From DATKAS01 sp963733765 (GTDB lineage: Bacteria > Actinomycetota > Acidimicrobiia > Acidimicrobiales > DATKAS01), in contig CAVTEI010000003.1 in the NCBI GenBank assembly GCA_963733765.1, forward strand, positions 372,001-436,000: DNA of 64,000 nt, written 5' to 3'. Shown piece after piece: positions 51,026 to 62,615 of the stretch; position 1 is the stretch's first letter, and each line of letters opens with the position of its first letter. The notes under the pieces are model-generated. The model searched no databases and was not told where the DNA came from. It was given only the letters and a program-made list of their open reading frames with translations. A program made the translations under genes and the position numbers.

Positions 51026-52006
51026 TCAGGCGATGGTACTGACGAGGTGCATCGCGCCGGCGCGGAGCGCGTCAGTCGCCGGAGTGCTCGGAAAGCTCTC
51101 GAGCGCAGCGCAGGCCGCGTCGGCCTCGGCCTTGGCGGCGATCACCGCGTCGGGGACGCCCCCGTTGGAGCGGACGATGCCGAGCGCCTTCTCGAGCTCG
51201 ACCCCCTCGATCGGGTGGCCGAGAAGATCGCGCAGCTCACCGCTCGCCGCGGTGTGGTGGGCGAGCGTGCGCAGGACGGGAAGCGTGTAGACGCCTTCGT
51301 AGAGGTCGTGGCCCGTGGGCTTGCCGAGCTCGGCCTCGCTCGCGGTGAGATCGAGGACGTCGTCGACGATCTGGAACGCGACCCCCAGACGGTGGCCGTA
51401 CACGGTGAGCGCGTCGATCATCGGCCGGTCGTGCCCGGCGACGATCGCTCCGATGCGGGCGGAGGTCGCGAACAACGCCGCTGTCTTGCCGTCGATGGAC
51501 GCGTAGTAGTCGGCCTCGGTGCGCTCGACGTCGAAGGCTGACTGGAGCTCTCGCACCTCGCCGTCGCACAGACGCCCGATTGTGGCGGCGAGGAGCCCGG
51601 CCACCTCGGTGCCCAAGCTCGCCGCGATCTCCGACGCCTTTGCGAGGAGGAAGTCGCCGGCGAGGATCGCCTTGAGGTTGCCCCAGCGCGCGTTCACGCT
51701 CTCGACCGTGCGACGAGTCTGGGCTTCGTCGATCACGTCGTCGTGGTACAGCGATCCGACCTGCACCAGCTCCACCGCGGCGGCACCCATGATCACGTCC
51801 TGAGACACCGGACCCGCCTCGGACGACGTGACTGACGCGGCGGCAATTGCGAGCGCCGGGCGCAGACGCTTGCCTCCGGCGAGGATCAGGTGGCTCGCGA
51901 TCTCAGTGAGGAACGCGTTGTCCGAGACGACTGCCTCGCGGAGCGCTTGCTCGACGCGACCCAGGTCAGCACCCATGGAAGGGAGCGTGAGCAGGGGGCT
52001 GGCCAC
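51026..52006 (-). CDS. Trans-polyprenyl diphosphate synthase (heptaprenyl/octaprenyl type)
   Basis: The 326-residue protein has both aspartate motifs of chain-elongating synthases: LYHDDVIDEAQTRR (DDxxD) and FQIVDDVLDLTASEAELGKPTGHDL (DDxxD). SHLILAGGKRLRPALAIAA gives the GGKRxRP motif. It is of the menaquinone side-chain (HepT/IspB-like) type, making C35-C45 chains. The GTG start follows a TAGCGT box by 6 nt, predicting a leaderless transcript. It is divergent from clpC. Confidence 0.88.
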   Translation of the reverse strand: MASPLLTLPSMGADLGRVEQALREAVVSDNAFLTEIASHLILAGGKRLRPALAIAAASVTSSEAGPVSQDVIMGAAAVELVQVGSLYHDDVIDEAQTRRTVESVNARWGNLKAILAGDFLLAKASEIAASLGTEVAGLLAATIGRLCDGEVRELQSAFDVERTEADYYASIDGKTAALFATSARIGAIVAGHDRPMIDALTVYGHRLGVAFQIVDDVLDLTASEAELGKPTGHDLYEGVYTLPVLRTLAHHTAASGELRDLLGHPIEGVELEKALGIVRSNGGVPDAVIAAKAEADAACAALESFPSTPATDALRAGAMHLVSTIA

Positions 52007-52012
52007 GGCGCC

Positions 52013-52018
52013 ACGCTA
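52013..52018 (-). promoter_or_regulatory. -10 box of the polyprenyl synthase gene
   Basis: TAGCGT on the minus strand ends 6 nt before GTG 52006. Confidence 0.55.
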
Positions 52019-52135
52019 CGTCAGGGTCTCACGGGCGGGAAACCGAGCGCGCGTCCCCTCCATCCGGAGTCGAATCGGCCGACGAAGAAGGGCCAAACGG
52101 CGCAACGCCCGGCCGTGTCTTCCAAGACCTCACAG

Positions 52136-52150
52136 GTAGACTCGGTCTAC
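52136..52150. promoter_or_regulatory. Palindrome at the clpC promoter
   Basis: GTAGAC-TCG-GTCTAC is a perfect inverted repeat 29 nt upstream of the clpC start. It overlaps a possible -10 (TAGACT, 52137-52142). It is a candidate operator; it does not look like a CtsR or ClgR site that I know. Confidence 0.5.
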
Positions 52151-52179
52151 GTTCCACCGCTGCGCGAAAGGCGGATTCC

Positions 52180-54705
<2,526 letters not shown>

Positions 54706-54732
54706 CCCGACCCTTCGGACGACTCGCGCGTG

Positions 54733-54754
54733 GCGCCCGCCAAACAGCGGGCGC
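54733..54754. terminator. Hairpin after clpC
   Basis: GCGCCCGC-CAAACA-GCGGGCGC is a perfect 8-bp stem 27 nt after the clpC stop, without a T tract. Confidence 0.6.
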
Positions 54755-54850
54755 GAGGTGCAAGTGCGCATGATGGCCGCGGAGTGGCCCAACTCGACCT
54801 GACGACGGAGCGAACGTCTGCCGGACGCCGGAACCGGCAAACTGACATCC

Positions 54851-55531
54851 GTGGACTCCACCGCTGACGCTCGTCTCGACGCGGCTATCGAGCAGGTCGC
54901 CGAGACCGCTCCGATCGCATCGCTCGTCGGGAAGGCCAAGGACCTGCCGGCATCGACGTTGCGGGCGATGTCCGACATCGGCGACCGGGTCACCGAACGG
55001 ATCATGACAACGCCGCACCGCGTCGACTCCGCCCAGGACGCGCTCGAGCTGCTCAGTGAGCTCGGCGACGGCGCGAAGGCGATGCAGGGCATCCTGGCGA
55101 CGGGCCTCGTCACCATCGGCACTCGGCTGATCCGAATCGGGCGGATGAGCAAGATGCCGACCATCGCGCTGCTCACTGGCACAGCGGCAGTCGCGTCGTC
55201 GGTCCGCGGCGGAGTCGGCGAGGTGCAGGTCCTCGGGTCCTACCTCACGTCGAAGCTCGAGGACGCGGGCATCAAGGCCGACCCGGATTTCATCCGCAGA
55301 GTGACGCTCGAGGTGTACCTGAACCCCAGTCGCTCGGTCGACATCAACTCGCGAGACGACCTCGGAGCATCCCGGCTGTTGACGTTCTGGCTGCGACATT
55401 CCGGTGCAATCCCGATCTTGCTCAAATCGCGTACCGACCGGCAGCGGCGCGCGTGGATCGACGCCATCGACCGTCTCGATCTCCCGGCTCTCTGGGCCGA
55501 GTGGCAGTCAAAGCCGCGCCCCGCCGCCTGA
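54851..55531 (+). CDS. Hypothetical protein (EcsC-like length and composition)
   Basis: The 226-residue protein has an amphipathic N-terminal half (DARLDAAIEQVAETAPIASL, DRVTERIMTTPHRVDSAQDA), a hydrophobic patch (MPTIALLTGTAAVASSV) and a basic C-terminal part (LLKSRTDRQRRAWIDAI). I do not recognise a family; an EcsC-like membrane-associated protein is only a loose resemblance. The GTG start is not strongly supported. Its 3' end overlaps the lipoprotein gene by 31 nt, so the two are coupled. Confidence 0.5.
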   Translation: MDSTADARLDAAIEQVAETAPIASLVGKAKDLPASTLRAMSDIGDRVTERIMTTPHRVDSAQDALELLSELGDGAKAMQGILATGLVTIGTRLIRIGRMSKMPTIALLTGTAAVASSVRGGVGEVQVLGSYLTSKLEDAGIKADPDFIRRVTLEVYLNPSRSVDINSRDDLGASRLLTFWLRHSGAIPILLKSRTDRQRRAWIDAIDRLDLPALWAEWQSKPRPAA

Positions 55532-56277
55532 CACCCCTACGCCGGTGGGTGGCGCTCGCGGGCGCGGCGCTGCTCCTCGTCGGTTGTCGGATGGACGTGA
55601 CCGTCGACATCGACGTGAACGACGACGGCAGCGGGACGGTGTCGGTGGGAGTCGGCGTCGACGACGACTTGCTGTCGCGCGTTCCCGGCGCGGCCGACCG
55701 CGTGCGGCTCGGCGACCTGGCCGATGCCGGATGGCAGGTGAGCGGGCCGGACAAGGAAGCGGACGGCCAGACGTGGGTCCACATTGAGAAGCCATTCGCC
55801 AACCCCGACGAGCTGAACGAGATCCTCGACGAGATCAACGGTCCGTCCGGCCCGATCGGCGACTTCGAGCTGACGATCACCGAGGCGTGGGATGAGACCA
55901 CCTGGCAGCTCACCGGCACCGCCGGCTTGACGGGCGGCGTCGCAACCTTCGTCGACGCGGAGCTCGCCGGCGCGTTCGGCACCGCGAGGCCGCTGGAAGA
56001 CCTCGTGGCGGAGAGCGGCGTCCCGATCGAAGAGGGCCTCAACCTGACGGTCACCGTGACGATGCCCAACGAGGAGACACCCGTCGTCGTGCGAGTGCCG
56101 CTCGACGGCCGCACCGTGCCCATCGAAGCCACCAGCAGTCAGACGGACGAAAGCGTGCGGGTCGCCGCGATCGTGGCGGGCGTGTGCGGGGCCCTGCTCG
56201 CCGGATGGCTGGCCTACTGGCTGACGCGAGCCTTTCTCCGCGTGGGACGGCGAAGGGATGCCTTCACTCGGGGATGA
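55501..56277 (+). CDS. LppM-like lipoprotein with C-terminal membrane anchor
   Basis: The 258-residue protein starts (GTG 55501) with RRWVALAGAALLLVGC, a lipobox with Cys at about 29, followed by RMDVTVDIDVNDDGSGTVSVG, the opening of LppM-type domains, and a beta-rich exported part. A single membrane helix (VAAIVAGVCGALLAGWLAYW) and basic tail close it. In mycobacteria LppM influences cell-wall lipids and phagosome traffic. Assignment is by motif likeness only. Confidence 0.65.
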   Translation: MAVKAAPRRLTPLRRWVALAGAALLLVGCRMDVTVDIDVNDDGSGTVSVGVGVDDDLLSRVPGAADRVRLGDLADAGWQVSGPDKEADGQTWVHIEKPFANPDELNEILDEINGPSGPIGDFELTITEAWDETTWQLTGTAGLTGGVATFVDAELAGAFGTARPLEDLVAESGVPIEEGLNLTVTVTMPNEETPVVVRVPLDGRTVPIEATSSQTDESVRVAAIVAGVCGALLAGWLAYWLTRAFLRVGRRRDAFTRG

Positions 56278-56310
56278 CGGCCCCGAAACGTCGCAGAAAC
56301 ACGCCATCCC

Positions 56311-56316
56311 TACCGT
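56311..56316 (+). promoter_or_regulatory. -10 box of the ACT-domain gene
   Basis: TACCGT ends 6 nt before GTG 56323, predicting a leaderless transcript. Confidence 0.5.
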
Positions 56317-56322
56317 GACACC

Positions 56323-57000
56323 GTGACCTATCGAGCACGGCTACGCGTGGAGCTTCCGGACCGGCCGGGGGCGCTCAGCCGGGTGGCGGGCATCATCGGT
56401 GAGTGCGGCGGCAACGTCGTCAGCGTCGACGTGCAGGAGGTCGAGGGCGCGGTCGCGATCGACGAGCTGGTCGTCGACCTGCCCGACGACATCACCGCTG
56501 ATCACCTGCGGGCTCAGCTCGACCAAGACCGGGCGGGCATCCTCCTGTCGATCCACGGAGCCCGGCCCTACAGCGACATGGTCCTGAGGGCGATGCAGTG
56601 GACCGAGGCGCTGCTCGAGTCGGGCCCGAGCGAACGCAGCGACGTGGTGGCGAGCGCTCTGGCGGACCTGTGCTCGGCCTCGGGTGCGTGGGTGGCGGAC
56701 TCCATGAGCGAGGCTCGGCAGTTCGAGGCCGGACGCTTCGCTCTCGAACGCGGGGCACCGGTCGCGCACCGCACGAACGACATCCCCGTGGGCGTGGCGC
56801 CCGATCTGTCGGATGGGGCCTGGCTGCTCGCTGTGCCCGACCATGACACCGAGCCACTCCGGGTGGCATTCCTGGCCCGACCGCTGCGACTGCGGTTCAC
56901 GGCGACCGAGATCGCCCGGGTCGTGGCGCTGCTGCGGACCTGTCGCATGCTCGAGCAGCGTCACGACGAGCCCGCGTTCGGGTTCCTGACCGAGGTCTAG
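56323..57000 (+). CDS. ACT-domain regulatory protein
   Basis: The 225-residue protein starts with an ACT domain (RARLRVELPDRPGALSRVAGIIGECGGNVVSVDV), the amino-acid-binding fold with the Gly at the ligand loop, then a second domain of about 130 residues that looks GAF-like (QWTEALLESGPSERSDVV, GAWLLAVPDHD, RVVALLRTCRMLEQ). It probably senses an amino acid and controls a partner. No enzyme domain is present. Confidence 0.7.
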   Translation: MTYRARLRVELPDRPGALSRVAGIIGECGGNVVSVDVQEVEGAVAIDELVVDLPDDITADHLRAQLDQDRAGILLSIHGARPYSDMVLRAMQWTEALLESGPSERSDVVASALADLCSASGAWVADSMSEARQFEAGRFALERGAPVAHRTNDIPVGVAPDLSDGAWLLAVPDHDTEPLRVAFLARPLRLRFTATEIARVVALLRTCRMLEQRHDEPAFGFLTEV

Positions 57001-57009
57001 CCGCCTTTC

Positions 57010-57029
57010 ACCTGGTCAGCTGCCCAGGT
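57010..57029. terminator. Short hairpin after the ACT-domain gene
   Basis: ACCTGG (57010-57015) pairs with CCAGGT (57024-57029), a 6-bp stem with an 8-nt loop, 9 nt after the stop. Weak. Confidence 0.35.
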
Positions 57030-57062
57030 CAGAGGGGACGCGGCTGCCGCCATCCCCCTCGA

Positions 57063-58331
57063 ATGTCCCACCCCCTCGTCATGATGACGGCCATGACAGC
57101 TCTTCTCGTTGCCGCCATCGTGGTGGCCGTCATCGCGCTCGTCGTGGGCGCCGCCGCGCTGGTCGCGCTGCTCCGTCGCACTGCTCCCACCGACCCCGAG
57201 CAGGTGGCGGCGCACACTCGCCGCCTGTTCGACGAGGCCCGCGCACAGGCCGCCATGGAGCGCGACGCCGCGATCCACGCCGCCCTCGAGCAGTCCGCGG
57301 TGCTCAACCGCGAGGCGCTGGGCGCTCAGTCTGCGGCGACGCAGGCCGATCTCGAAGCGAAAAAGACGCTGATCGAGGCCCGGCTGGGCAAGGTCCAAGA
57401 CGACGTCGGGGCCACGCTCGCCCGCGTCGAGACCCAGCTCACGGACCTCACCCGCACGAGCGAGGTGTCGCTGGGCAAGGTGAGCGAGCAGCTCGAGTTC
57501 CACGCGTCCCAGACCCGCAACCTCGCCGACACCGCGCAGGGCCTGCGCGAGGCGCTGGCGAGCAGCAAGACCCGTGGGCAATGGGGCGAGCGCATGGCCG
57601 AGGACGTGCTCCGCCTCGCCGGCTTCGTCGAGCACATCAACTACGAGAAGCAGGTCGCCGTCGAGGGTGGCCGCTCGATTCCCGACTTCACGTTCAAGCT
57701 GCCGAAGGACCACGTCCTCTACATGGACGTCAAGTTCCCCCTCGCCGCGTACATGCGCTACCTCGACGCGACGAGCGACGAAGAGCGCCGCCGCGAACGC
57801 GAGCAGTTCGTCCGCGACGTACGGGTGAAGGTGCGCGACCTGGCGAGGCGCGACTACCTCGACCGCTCGCGCCTGTCGTGCGAGCAGCTGCTGCTGTTCA
57901 TCCCGAACGAGACGATCGCGGGGTTCATCTACGAGTCCGACCCAACCGTCATCGACGACGCGCTCAAGCAGAAGATCGTCTTCTGCTCGCCGCTCACCCT
58001 GTTCGCGATGTTGGGCGTGATCACTCAGGCGTTCGAGTCCGTCATGCTCGAACGGACTTCCGACGAGGTGCTTCGGCTCGTCGGCGCGTTCCGCACGCAG
58101 TTCGAGAAGTACACCGAGACGGTCGACAAGCTCGGGAAGCGCCTCGACGCGGTGCACAACGCGTACGACGAGCTGACCGGCCCCCGCAAGCGTGCGCTCG
58201 AGAAGCCACTCACTCGCATCGATGACCTCCGGAGCGAGCGCGGACTCGCGCCCAGCCCCGATCTGTCGATCGGTGCCGACATCGTCGAGCTCGGCGACGC
58301 CCTGGGCGAGTACGACGAGCTCGGCGCGTAG
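57063..58331 (+). CDS. rmuC: DNA recombination protein RmuC
   Basis: The 422-residue protein has an N-terminal membrane helix (LLVAAIVVAVIALVVGAAAL), a long coiled coil (about 50-165) and the RmuC nuclease-like domain: SSKTRGQWGERMAEDVLRLAG, FTFKLPKDHVLYMDVKFPLA, LLFIPNETIAGFIYESDPTV and CSPLTLFAMLGVI. RmuC limits rearrangements at inverted repeats. The ATG at 57093 is an equally good start nearer the helix. Confidence 0.9.
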   Translation: MSHPLVMMTAMTALLVAAIVVAVIALVVGAAALVALLRRTAPTDPEQVAAHTRRLFDEARAQAAMERDAAIHAALEQSAVLNREALGAQSAATQADLEAKKTLIEARLGKVQDDVGATLARVETQLTDLTRTSEVSLGKVSEQLEFHASQTRNLADTAQGLREALASSKTRGQWGERMAEDVLRLAGFVEHINYEKQVAVEGGRSIPDFTFKLPKDHVLYMDVKFPLAAYMRYLDATSDEERRREREQFVRDVRVKVRDLARRDYLDRSRLSCEQLLLFIPNETIAGFIYESDPTVIDDALKQKIVFCSPLTLFAMLGVITQAFESVMLERTSDEVLRLVGAFRTQFEKYTETVDKLGKRLDAVHNAYDELTGPRKRALEKPLTRIDDLRSERGLAPSPDLSIGADIVELGDALGEYDELGA

Positions 58332-58342
58332 CGCGCCCGTGC

Positions 58343-59281
58343 TCAGTGAGGATGCGTGGCGCCGTGGGAGTGGTCGTGCGTCCCTCGGGTCTCGAGCCAT
58401 CGGCGGAAGCCAGCCGCGTTCGAGTGCACCCCGTTCAGGGTCTCGAGCTTGGTTCGATGCTCGGGGTCGGTGCCGCTGAGCTGCGCGCTGAACGCGAGGT
58501 CGAGAGCCTCGGCGATGTCACGACCCTCGCGGAACGCGGCCTCGGCTACTTCGGCCCACTGCCGCAGAGTGCCCTCCGCCTCCCGCAGCGTGTCGATGGG
58601 GTCGGGCACGAGCCCGTAGTGAGCGAGGGCGACCTCGGCGGGGCTGCGGTCGACGAACTTGCGCAGCGATGTGATCGCCAGATCGAGATCGAAGTCGGGC
58701 GGTGGAGTGGCCGGTCGAAGGATGCCGGTATCCGGCAGGCGGACACCCACCGCGTCGCCCACGAACAGGATGCCGGTGTGCGAATCGTGCAACGCAAGGT
58801 GGTGCTTGGCGTGGCCGGGCGAGTCGACGGTCGCGAGCGTGCGGTTCGGCGAGACACGCACCTCCTCGCCGTCGGCGAGCACGTGCAGGCGTTCGGCGGC
58901 AGTGGGCTCGAGGCGTCCGTAGAGCGAGTCGAGCAGAGGCCCGTAGACCATCCCGGCGGAACGTACGAGGCGGGTCGGATCGACGAGATGGCGAGCCCCC
59001 TTCTCGTGCACGTACACCGTGGCCTTCGGGAACGCCTTCGCGACGTCGCCGACGCCGCCGGCGTGATCGAGATGGATGTGGGTGACGGCGACGCCGGCCA
59101 GGTCTTCGGGCCCGACGCCGAGGTCGTCGAGTGCGGCGAGCAGCACGGGGATCGAGCTCTGGCTACCCGTCTCGACGAGCACCGGGGCGTCGCCCTCGAC
59201 GAGGTAGCCGGCGGTCACGCGCTCCCAACCCCCGAGCAGGGTGTCGATCTGGATGACGCCGTCGCCGATGCGCGAGTGCAC
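58343..59281 (-). CDS. MBL-fold metallohydrolase
   Basis: The 312-residue protein (GTG 59281) has the metallo-beta-lactamase zinc motif VTHIHLDHAGGVGDVAK (HxHxDH), then SPGHAKHHLALHDSHTGIL with a fourth His, FVGDAVGVRL with Asp, and a His in LAHYGLVPDPI. It resembles lactonase/glyoxalase II-like hydrolases. The C-terminal His cluster (HDHSHGATHPH) may bind metal. GTG 59281 is preferred because it has a GGGAGGAC ribosome site upstream and avoids overlap with the divergent xseA start. Confidence 0.85.
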   Translation of the reverse strand: MHSRIGDGVIQIDTLLGGWERVTAGYLVEGDAPVLVETGSQSSIPVLLAALDDLGVGPEDLAGVAVTHIHLDHAGGVGDVAKAFPKATVYVHEKGARHLVDPTRLVRSAGMVYGPLLDSLYGRLEPTAAERLHVLADGEEVRVSPNRTLATVDSPGHAKHHLALHDSHTGILFVGDAVGVRLPDTGILRPATPPPDFDLDLAITSLRKFVDRSPAEVALAHYGLVPDPIDTLREAEGTLRQWAEVAEAAFREGRDIAEALDLAFSAQLSGTDPEHRTKLETLNGVHSNAAGFRRWLETRGTHDHSHGATHPH

Positions 59282-59325
59282 GTAGTCCTCCCTGCCGTTG
59301 CCAACGGGCAGTATGGCGGAACGCC

Positions 59326-60654
59326 ATGAGCCAGCCGTCACTCGACCTCGACGTCGACCCGTCCCCGACGCTGCGCGTCAGCGAGCTGACTGCCGCGATC
59401 GGGGCAGCGGTGCGCCGTGGGTTTCCGACCGAGCTCTGGGTGCGCGGCGAGATCGACTCGCTGAGCCGCTCGGGTGCCGGCCACATCTACTTCGACTTGG
59501 TCGAGGGTGTCGGCAACGAACGGGTCGCGGTGCGAGTCACGCTGTTCCGCTCCGTCGCGGTGGCCGTCGAGCGTCACCTCGCCCGACACCACATGAAGCT
59601 CGAGAACGGGCTCGAGGTGCGGTTGATGGGCCGCGTCGAGCTCTACGAACCGCGCGGTCAGATCAACCTGCGCATGACGGGCATCGACCCGACCTACACG
59701 TTGGGACGCCTGGCGCAAGACCGTGACCGTCTCGTGAAGGTCCTACAGGCCGAGAGACTGCTCGAACGCAACGGCAAGCTGGTCATGCCTCCGGTGCCGC
59801 TGCGCGTCGGGCTCGTGACCAGCCGCGGATCGGCTGCCCACCGAGACTTCGTGCACGAGCTCGAAACCAGCGGCCTGTCGTGGCACGTGCTCTTGGCCGA
59901 CAGCCGAGTGCAGGGCGTCGAAGCGGTCGAGTCGGTCGTGCGCGCGCTCGCTGCGCTCGGCCGATGCTCCGTCGACGTGATCGTGCTCATCCGAGGTGGC
60001 GGCAGCCGCAACGAGCTCGCGGTGTTCGACGCCGAGGCGATCGCACGGGCCATCGCAGCCCTCCCTGTCCCGGTCGTCACCGGGATCGGTCACGAGGTCG
60101 ACCGGGCCGTCGCCGACCTTGTCGCGCACACCGCGCTCAAGACGCCAACCGCGTGTGCAGGCTTCCTCGTCGAGCGGGTGCGGGGGTCGCTCGCCGTGCT
60201 CGGCCGTTCCGCCGTCGCGATCGCCCGCTGCGCAAGGACGGCGCTCGATCAGGGCGATCGGCGCATCACGCACCTCGCGACGCTCGTGCAACGCGATGTC
60301 GATCACGCGCTCGACGCCGCCATGCACCGCAGCGATGCGGCGGCGTCCAGAGTCGAGCAGGCCGCCACGGTGCATCTGCACACCGCTCGCCAACGGGTCG
60401 ACCGCGCCGCTGGCAGGGTCGGGGGCCGGGCGCCGCGGGTCCTCGCGGACGCCGAACGCCACCTCGATGCCATCGCCGCGCGCGTCACCGCGCTCGATCC
60501 TGCCCAGGTGCTCGCACGCGGGTACTCGATCACCCGCGATGAGTCAGGTGCGCTGGTTCGCTCCGCGCGAGCCATCCAGGTCGGCCGCCGGTTGATCACG
60601 ACGGTCGCGGATGGCGAGATCGCGAGCGAGGTCGTGAACGGAGACGGGTCATGA
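59326..60654 (+). CDS. xseA: Exodeoxyribonuclease VII large subunit
   Basis: The 442-residue protein has the N-terminal OB fold (LWVRGEIDSLSRSGAGHIYF), GNERVAVRVTLFRS, RVGLVTSRGSAAHRDFVHEL, VIVLIRGGGSRNELAVFDAEA and VTGIGHEVDRAVADLVAHTALKTPTACA, the catalytic-domain signature of XseA. It pairs with XseB to trim single-stranded DNA. A dyad ATGGCG-GAA-CGCCAT (59313-59327) overlaps the start codon, which may regulate translation. Confidence 0.94.
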   Translation: MSQPSLDLDVDPSPTLRVSELTAAIGAAVRRGFPTELWVRGEIDSLSRSGAGHIYFDLVEGVGNERVAVRVTLFRSVAVAVERHLARHHMKLENGLEVRLMGRVELYEPRGQINLRMTGIDPTYTLGRLAQDRDRLVKVLQAERLLERNGKLVMPPVPLRVGLVTSRGSAAHRDFVHELETSGLSWHVLLADSRVQGVEAVESVVRALAALGRCSVDVIVLIRGGGSRNELAVFDAEAIARAIAALPVPVVTGIGHEVDRAVADLVAHTALKTPTACAGFLVERVRGSLAVLGRSAVAIARCARTALDQGDRRITHLATLVQRDVDHALDAAMHRSDAAASRVEQAATVHLHTARQRVDRAAGRVGGRAPRVLADAERHLDAIAARVTALDPAQVLARGYSITRDESGALVRSARAIQVGRRLITTVADGEIASEVVNGDGS

Positions 60655-60887
60655 GCGGCGAACACGAAGTGGATCCCTCGGTCGGCTACGGCGCGGCAGT
60701 TGCCGAGCTCGAGCAGATCCTCGAGCAGCTCGAGCGGCCCGATGTCGACATCGACGTGTTGGCCAAGCAGGTGCAGCGCGCCGCGGAGCTGATCCGCATG
60801 TGCCGCAACCGCATCGCGTCGGCACGCGTCGAGGTCGAGACCGTGGTCGCCGATCTCGAGGATCTCGGGGACAGCACGGCCACGTAG
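60651..60887 (+). CDS. xseB: Exodeoxyribonuclease VII small subunit
   Basis: The 78-residue protein has the XseB helix pattern YGAAVAELEQILEQLERPDVDIDVLAKQV and AAELIRMCRNRI. Its ATG overlaps the xseA stop by 4 nt. It forms the XseA complex with several copies per large subunit. Confidence 0.93.
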   Translation: MSGEHEVDPSVGYGAAVAELEQILEQLERPDVDIDVLAKQVQRAAELIRMCRNRIASARVEVETVVADLEDLGDSTAT

Positions 60888-60890
60888 GCT
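60885..60890 (+). promoter_or_regulatory. -10 box of the geranylgeranyl-type synthase gene
   Basis: TAGGCT overlaps the xseB stop codon and ends 8 nt before ATG 60899. Confidence 0.45.
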
Positions 60891-60898
60891 CGCGAACG

Positions 60899-61951
60899 AT
60901 GGGCACCGCGCCTGCGAGCCTCGCCGTGATCGCTGCCCGGGTGGACCGGCGACTCCGCGATCTCCTCGAGTCCGAGATCGCGCGGTGGACAGCCCTCGAT
61001 CCCGAGCTCACGGCGCCGCTCGAGTCGCTCGCCACCCTCGTGCTGTCGGGCGGGAAGCGTCTCCGCCCGGCGTTCTGCCATTGGGGTTGGGTCGGGTCGG
61101 GCGGCGATCCCGACGATCCAGTCGTCGCGGACGCCGGCGCGGCGTTCGAGCTGCTTCATGCGTTCGCGCTCGTGCACGACGACGTGATGGACGGCTCCGA
61201 TACGCGCCGCGGGGCCCGCACCGCGCATCTCGACCACGCGGCGCGTCACGCGGTGAGCGGGTGGCGGGGTGAAGCCCGGCGGTATGGAGAGGGCGTGGCG
61301 ATCCTGATCGGCGACCTCGCGTTCGTGTACGCCGATCAGTGCTTGGGCGGCGCGAATGCCGAGGCGCAGAGCGTGTGGAACGAGTTGCGCATCGAGCTGA
61401 ACATCGGCCAGTACCTCGATGTCGTCGGGACCGCACGCGGGCAGACGAACCAGGCTGCGGCGGAGCGCATCGCGCGCTACAAGTCCGGCAAGTACACCGT
61501 CGAGCGACCGTTGCATCTCGGCGCGGCATTGGCGGGACGGTTCGGTGAGCTGGCGCCGGCACTCTCCGCGTACGGACTGCCCCTCGGCGATGCGTTCCAG
61601 CTGCGCGATGACATGCTCGGCGCGTTCGGGGACTCGGTCCTCACCGGCAAGCCCGTGGGCGACGACCTCCGCGAGGGCAAGCCGACGCCGATGCTTGCGA
61701 TTGCGGCGAGCCGGGCCGGCAAGCAGCACGCCGAGCTCCTCGACCGCGTCGGCGCGCCCGACCTCGGCGAGGACGAGGTCGCCGCGCTGCAAGCCGTCCT
61801 CGTCGACACCGGAGCACAGGCGGAGATCGAAGCGACCATCACCGCGCTGACCGATCAAGCCGTCATGGCGATCGCACGCGCCGACATCGTGCCCGTCGCG
61901 CGTGAGGAGCTCACCGCGCTCGCGTACTTCGTAGCCTGGCGCGACCGCTGA
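60899..61951 (+). CDS. Polyprenyl synthetase family protein, GGPP-synthase-like
   Basis: The 350-residue protein has GGKRLRPAF, the first aspartate motif HDDVMDGSDTRRG and the second motif as LRDDMLGAFGDSVLTGKPVGDDLREGKPT. The DDxxG second motif is common in actinobacterial geranylgeranyl diphosphate synthases. It makes short-chain allylic diphosphates for carotenoid, menaquinone or polyprenyl pathways. It is the second prenyl synthase in the window; the other (51026) keeps both DDxxD. Confidence 0.88.
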   Translation: MGTAPASLAVIAARVDRRLRDLLESEIARWTALDPELTAPLESLATLVLSGGKRLRPAFCHWGWVGSGGDPDDPVVADAGAAFELLHAFALVHDDVMDGSDTRRGARTAHLDHAARHAVSGWRGEARRYGEGVAILIGDLAFVYADQCLGGANAEAQSVWNELRIELNIGQYLDVVGTARGQTNQAAAERIARYKSGKYTVERPLHLGAALAGRFGELAPALSAYGLPLGDAFQLRDDMLGAFGDSVLTGKPVGDDLREGKPTPMLAIAASRAGKQHAELLDRVGAPDLGEDEVAALQAVLVDTGAQAEIEATITALTDQAVMAIARADIVPVAREELTALAYFVAWRDR

Positions 61952-61955
61952 GACC

Positions 61956-62615
61956 TCAGCTGGCGGCGTACGACGCGAGCGCGTCCTCGATCGAACCCTC
62001 GGCGACTCCCGGCTCGCTCGCCACGGCCTCGAGCCACGGCGGGCGCCACCGCGCGCAGACAGTGAGCGGCGTCGCCAGCTCGGCCAACGTCGACGCCTGA
62101 CGGGCAAACGCCGCCGCGTAGTCGGCCGGTCGCACGTCACGGGCGAGCTCGGCCAGTGCGAACGGATCGGGAGGCGCGAGGGCGTCGCCGTCCGCGACAC
62201 CGACGAGCATCGTGGACGACGGGCCCGTCCCCCCGCCGGCGATGCCTGGGCCGTCGCAGAGCACGACACCGTGGACCATCTGAGGGCGCGCGCCGGCGAT
62301 CAGCAGCGCGACGTAGGCGCCGAGCCCGCGGCCGAGCACTGTCGACGGGCCGATCTCGGCGAGCGCCGCGTCCGCGTCGCCCATCAGCACCTCGGCCGTG
62401 TAGCCGCCTCCGCTCGGGATGTCGGAGTCGCCGTGGCCCGTGAAGTCGAGACCCCACACGGGACCGGGCCACGCCGACGCGTATCCGGGCACCTGTGCCG
62501 GTGTGCGTTCACCCAGGCCGTGCAAGAGGAGCAGGGGATGGCCCGCCCCGTCCTGCAGCTGATGCAGGGCGAGGTTGATGCGCAAATGGTGGACCCAGCG
62601 GGTGGGAGTGCTCAC
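61956..62615 (-). CDS. Alpha/beta hydrolase-fold protein, nucleophile position altered
   Basis: The 219-residue protein has HPLLLLHGLGERTPAQVPGY and GPVWGLDFTGHGDSDIPSGG, but the elbow reads LGRGLGAYVALLIAG, with Gly where Ser is expected. The GTG at 62615 overlaps the upstream stop (GTGA), pairing it with the larger hydrolase. Its C-terminus converges on the GGPP-synthase-like gene by 4 bp. It may be non-catalytic. Confidence 0.7.
   Translation of the reverse strand: MSTPTRWVHHLRINLALHQLQDGAGHPLLLLHGLGERTPAQVPGYASAWPGPVWGLDFTGHGDSDIPSGGGYTAEVLMGDADAALAEIGPSTVLGRGLGAYVALLIAGARPQMVHGVVLCDGPGIAGGGTGPSSTMLVGVADGDALAPPDPFALAELARDVRPADYAAAFARQASTLAELATPLTVCARWRPPWLEAVASEPGVAEGSIEDALASYAAS

Noticed and set aside
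59313..59327. TATGGC upstream of xseA as another leaderless -10 box
   Set aside because: It lacks the final T of TANNNT; it is noted only as part of the ATGGCG/CGCCAT dyad over the start codon.
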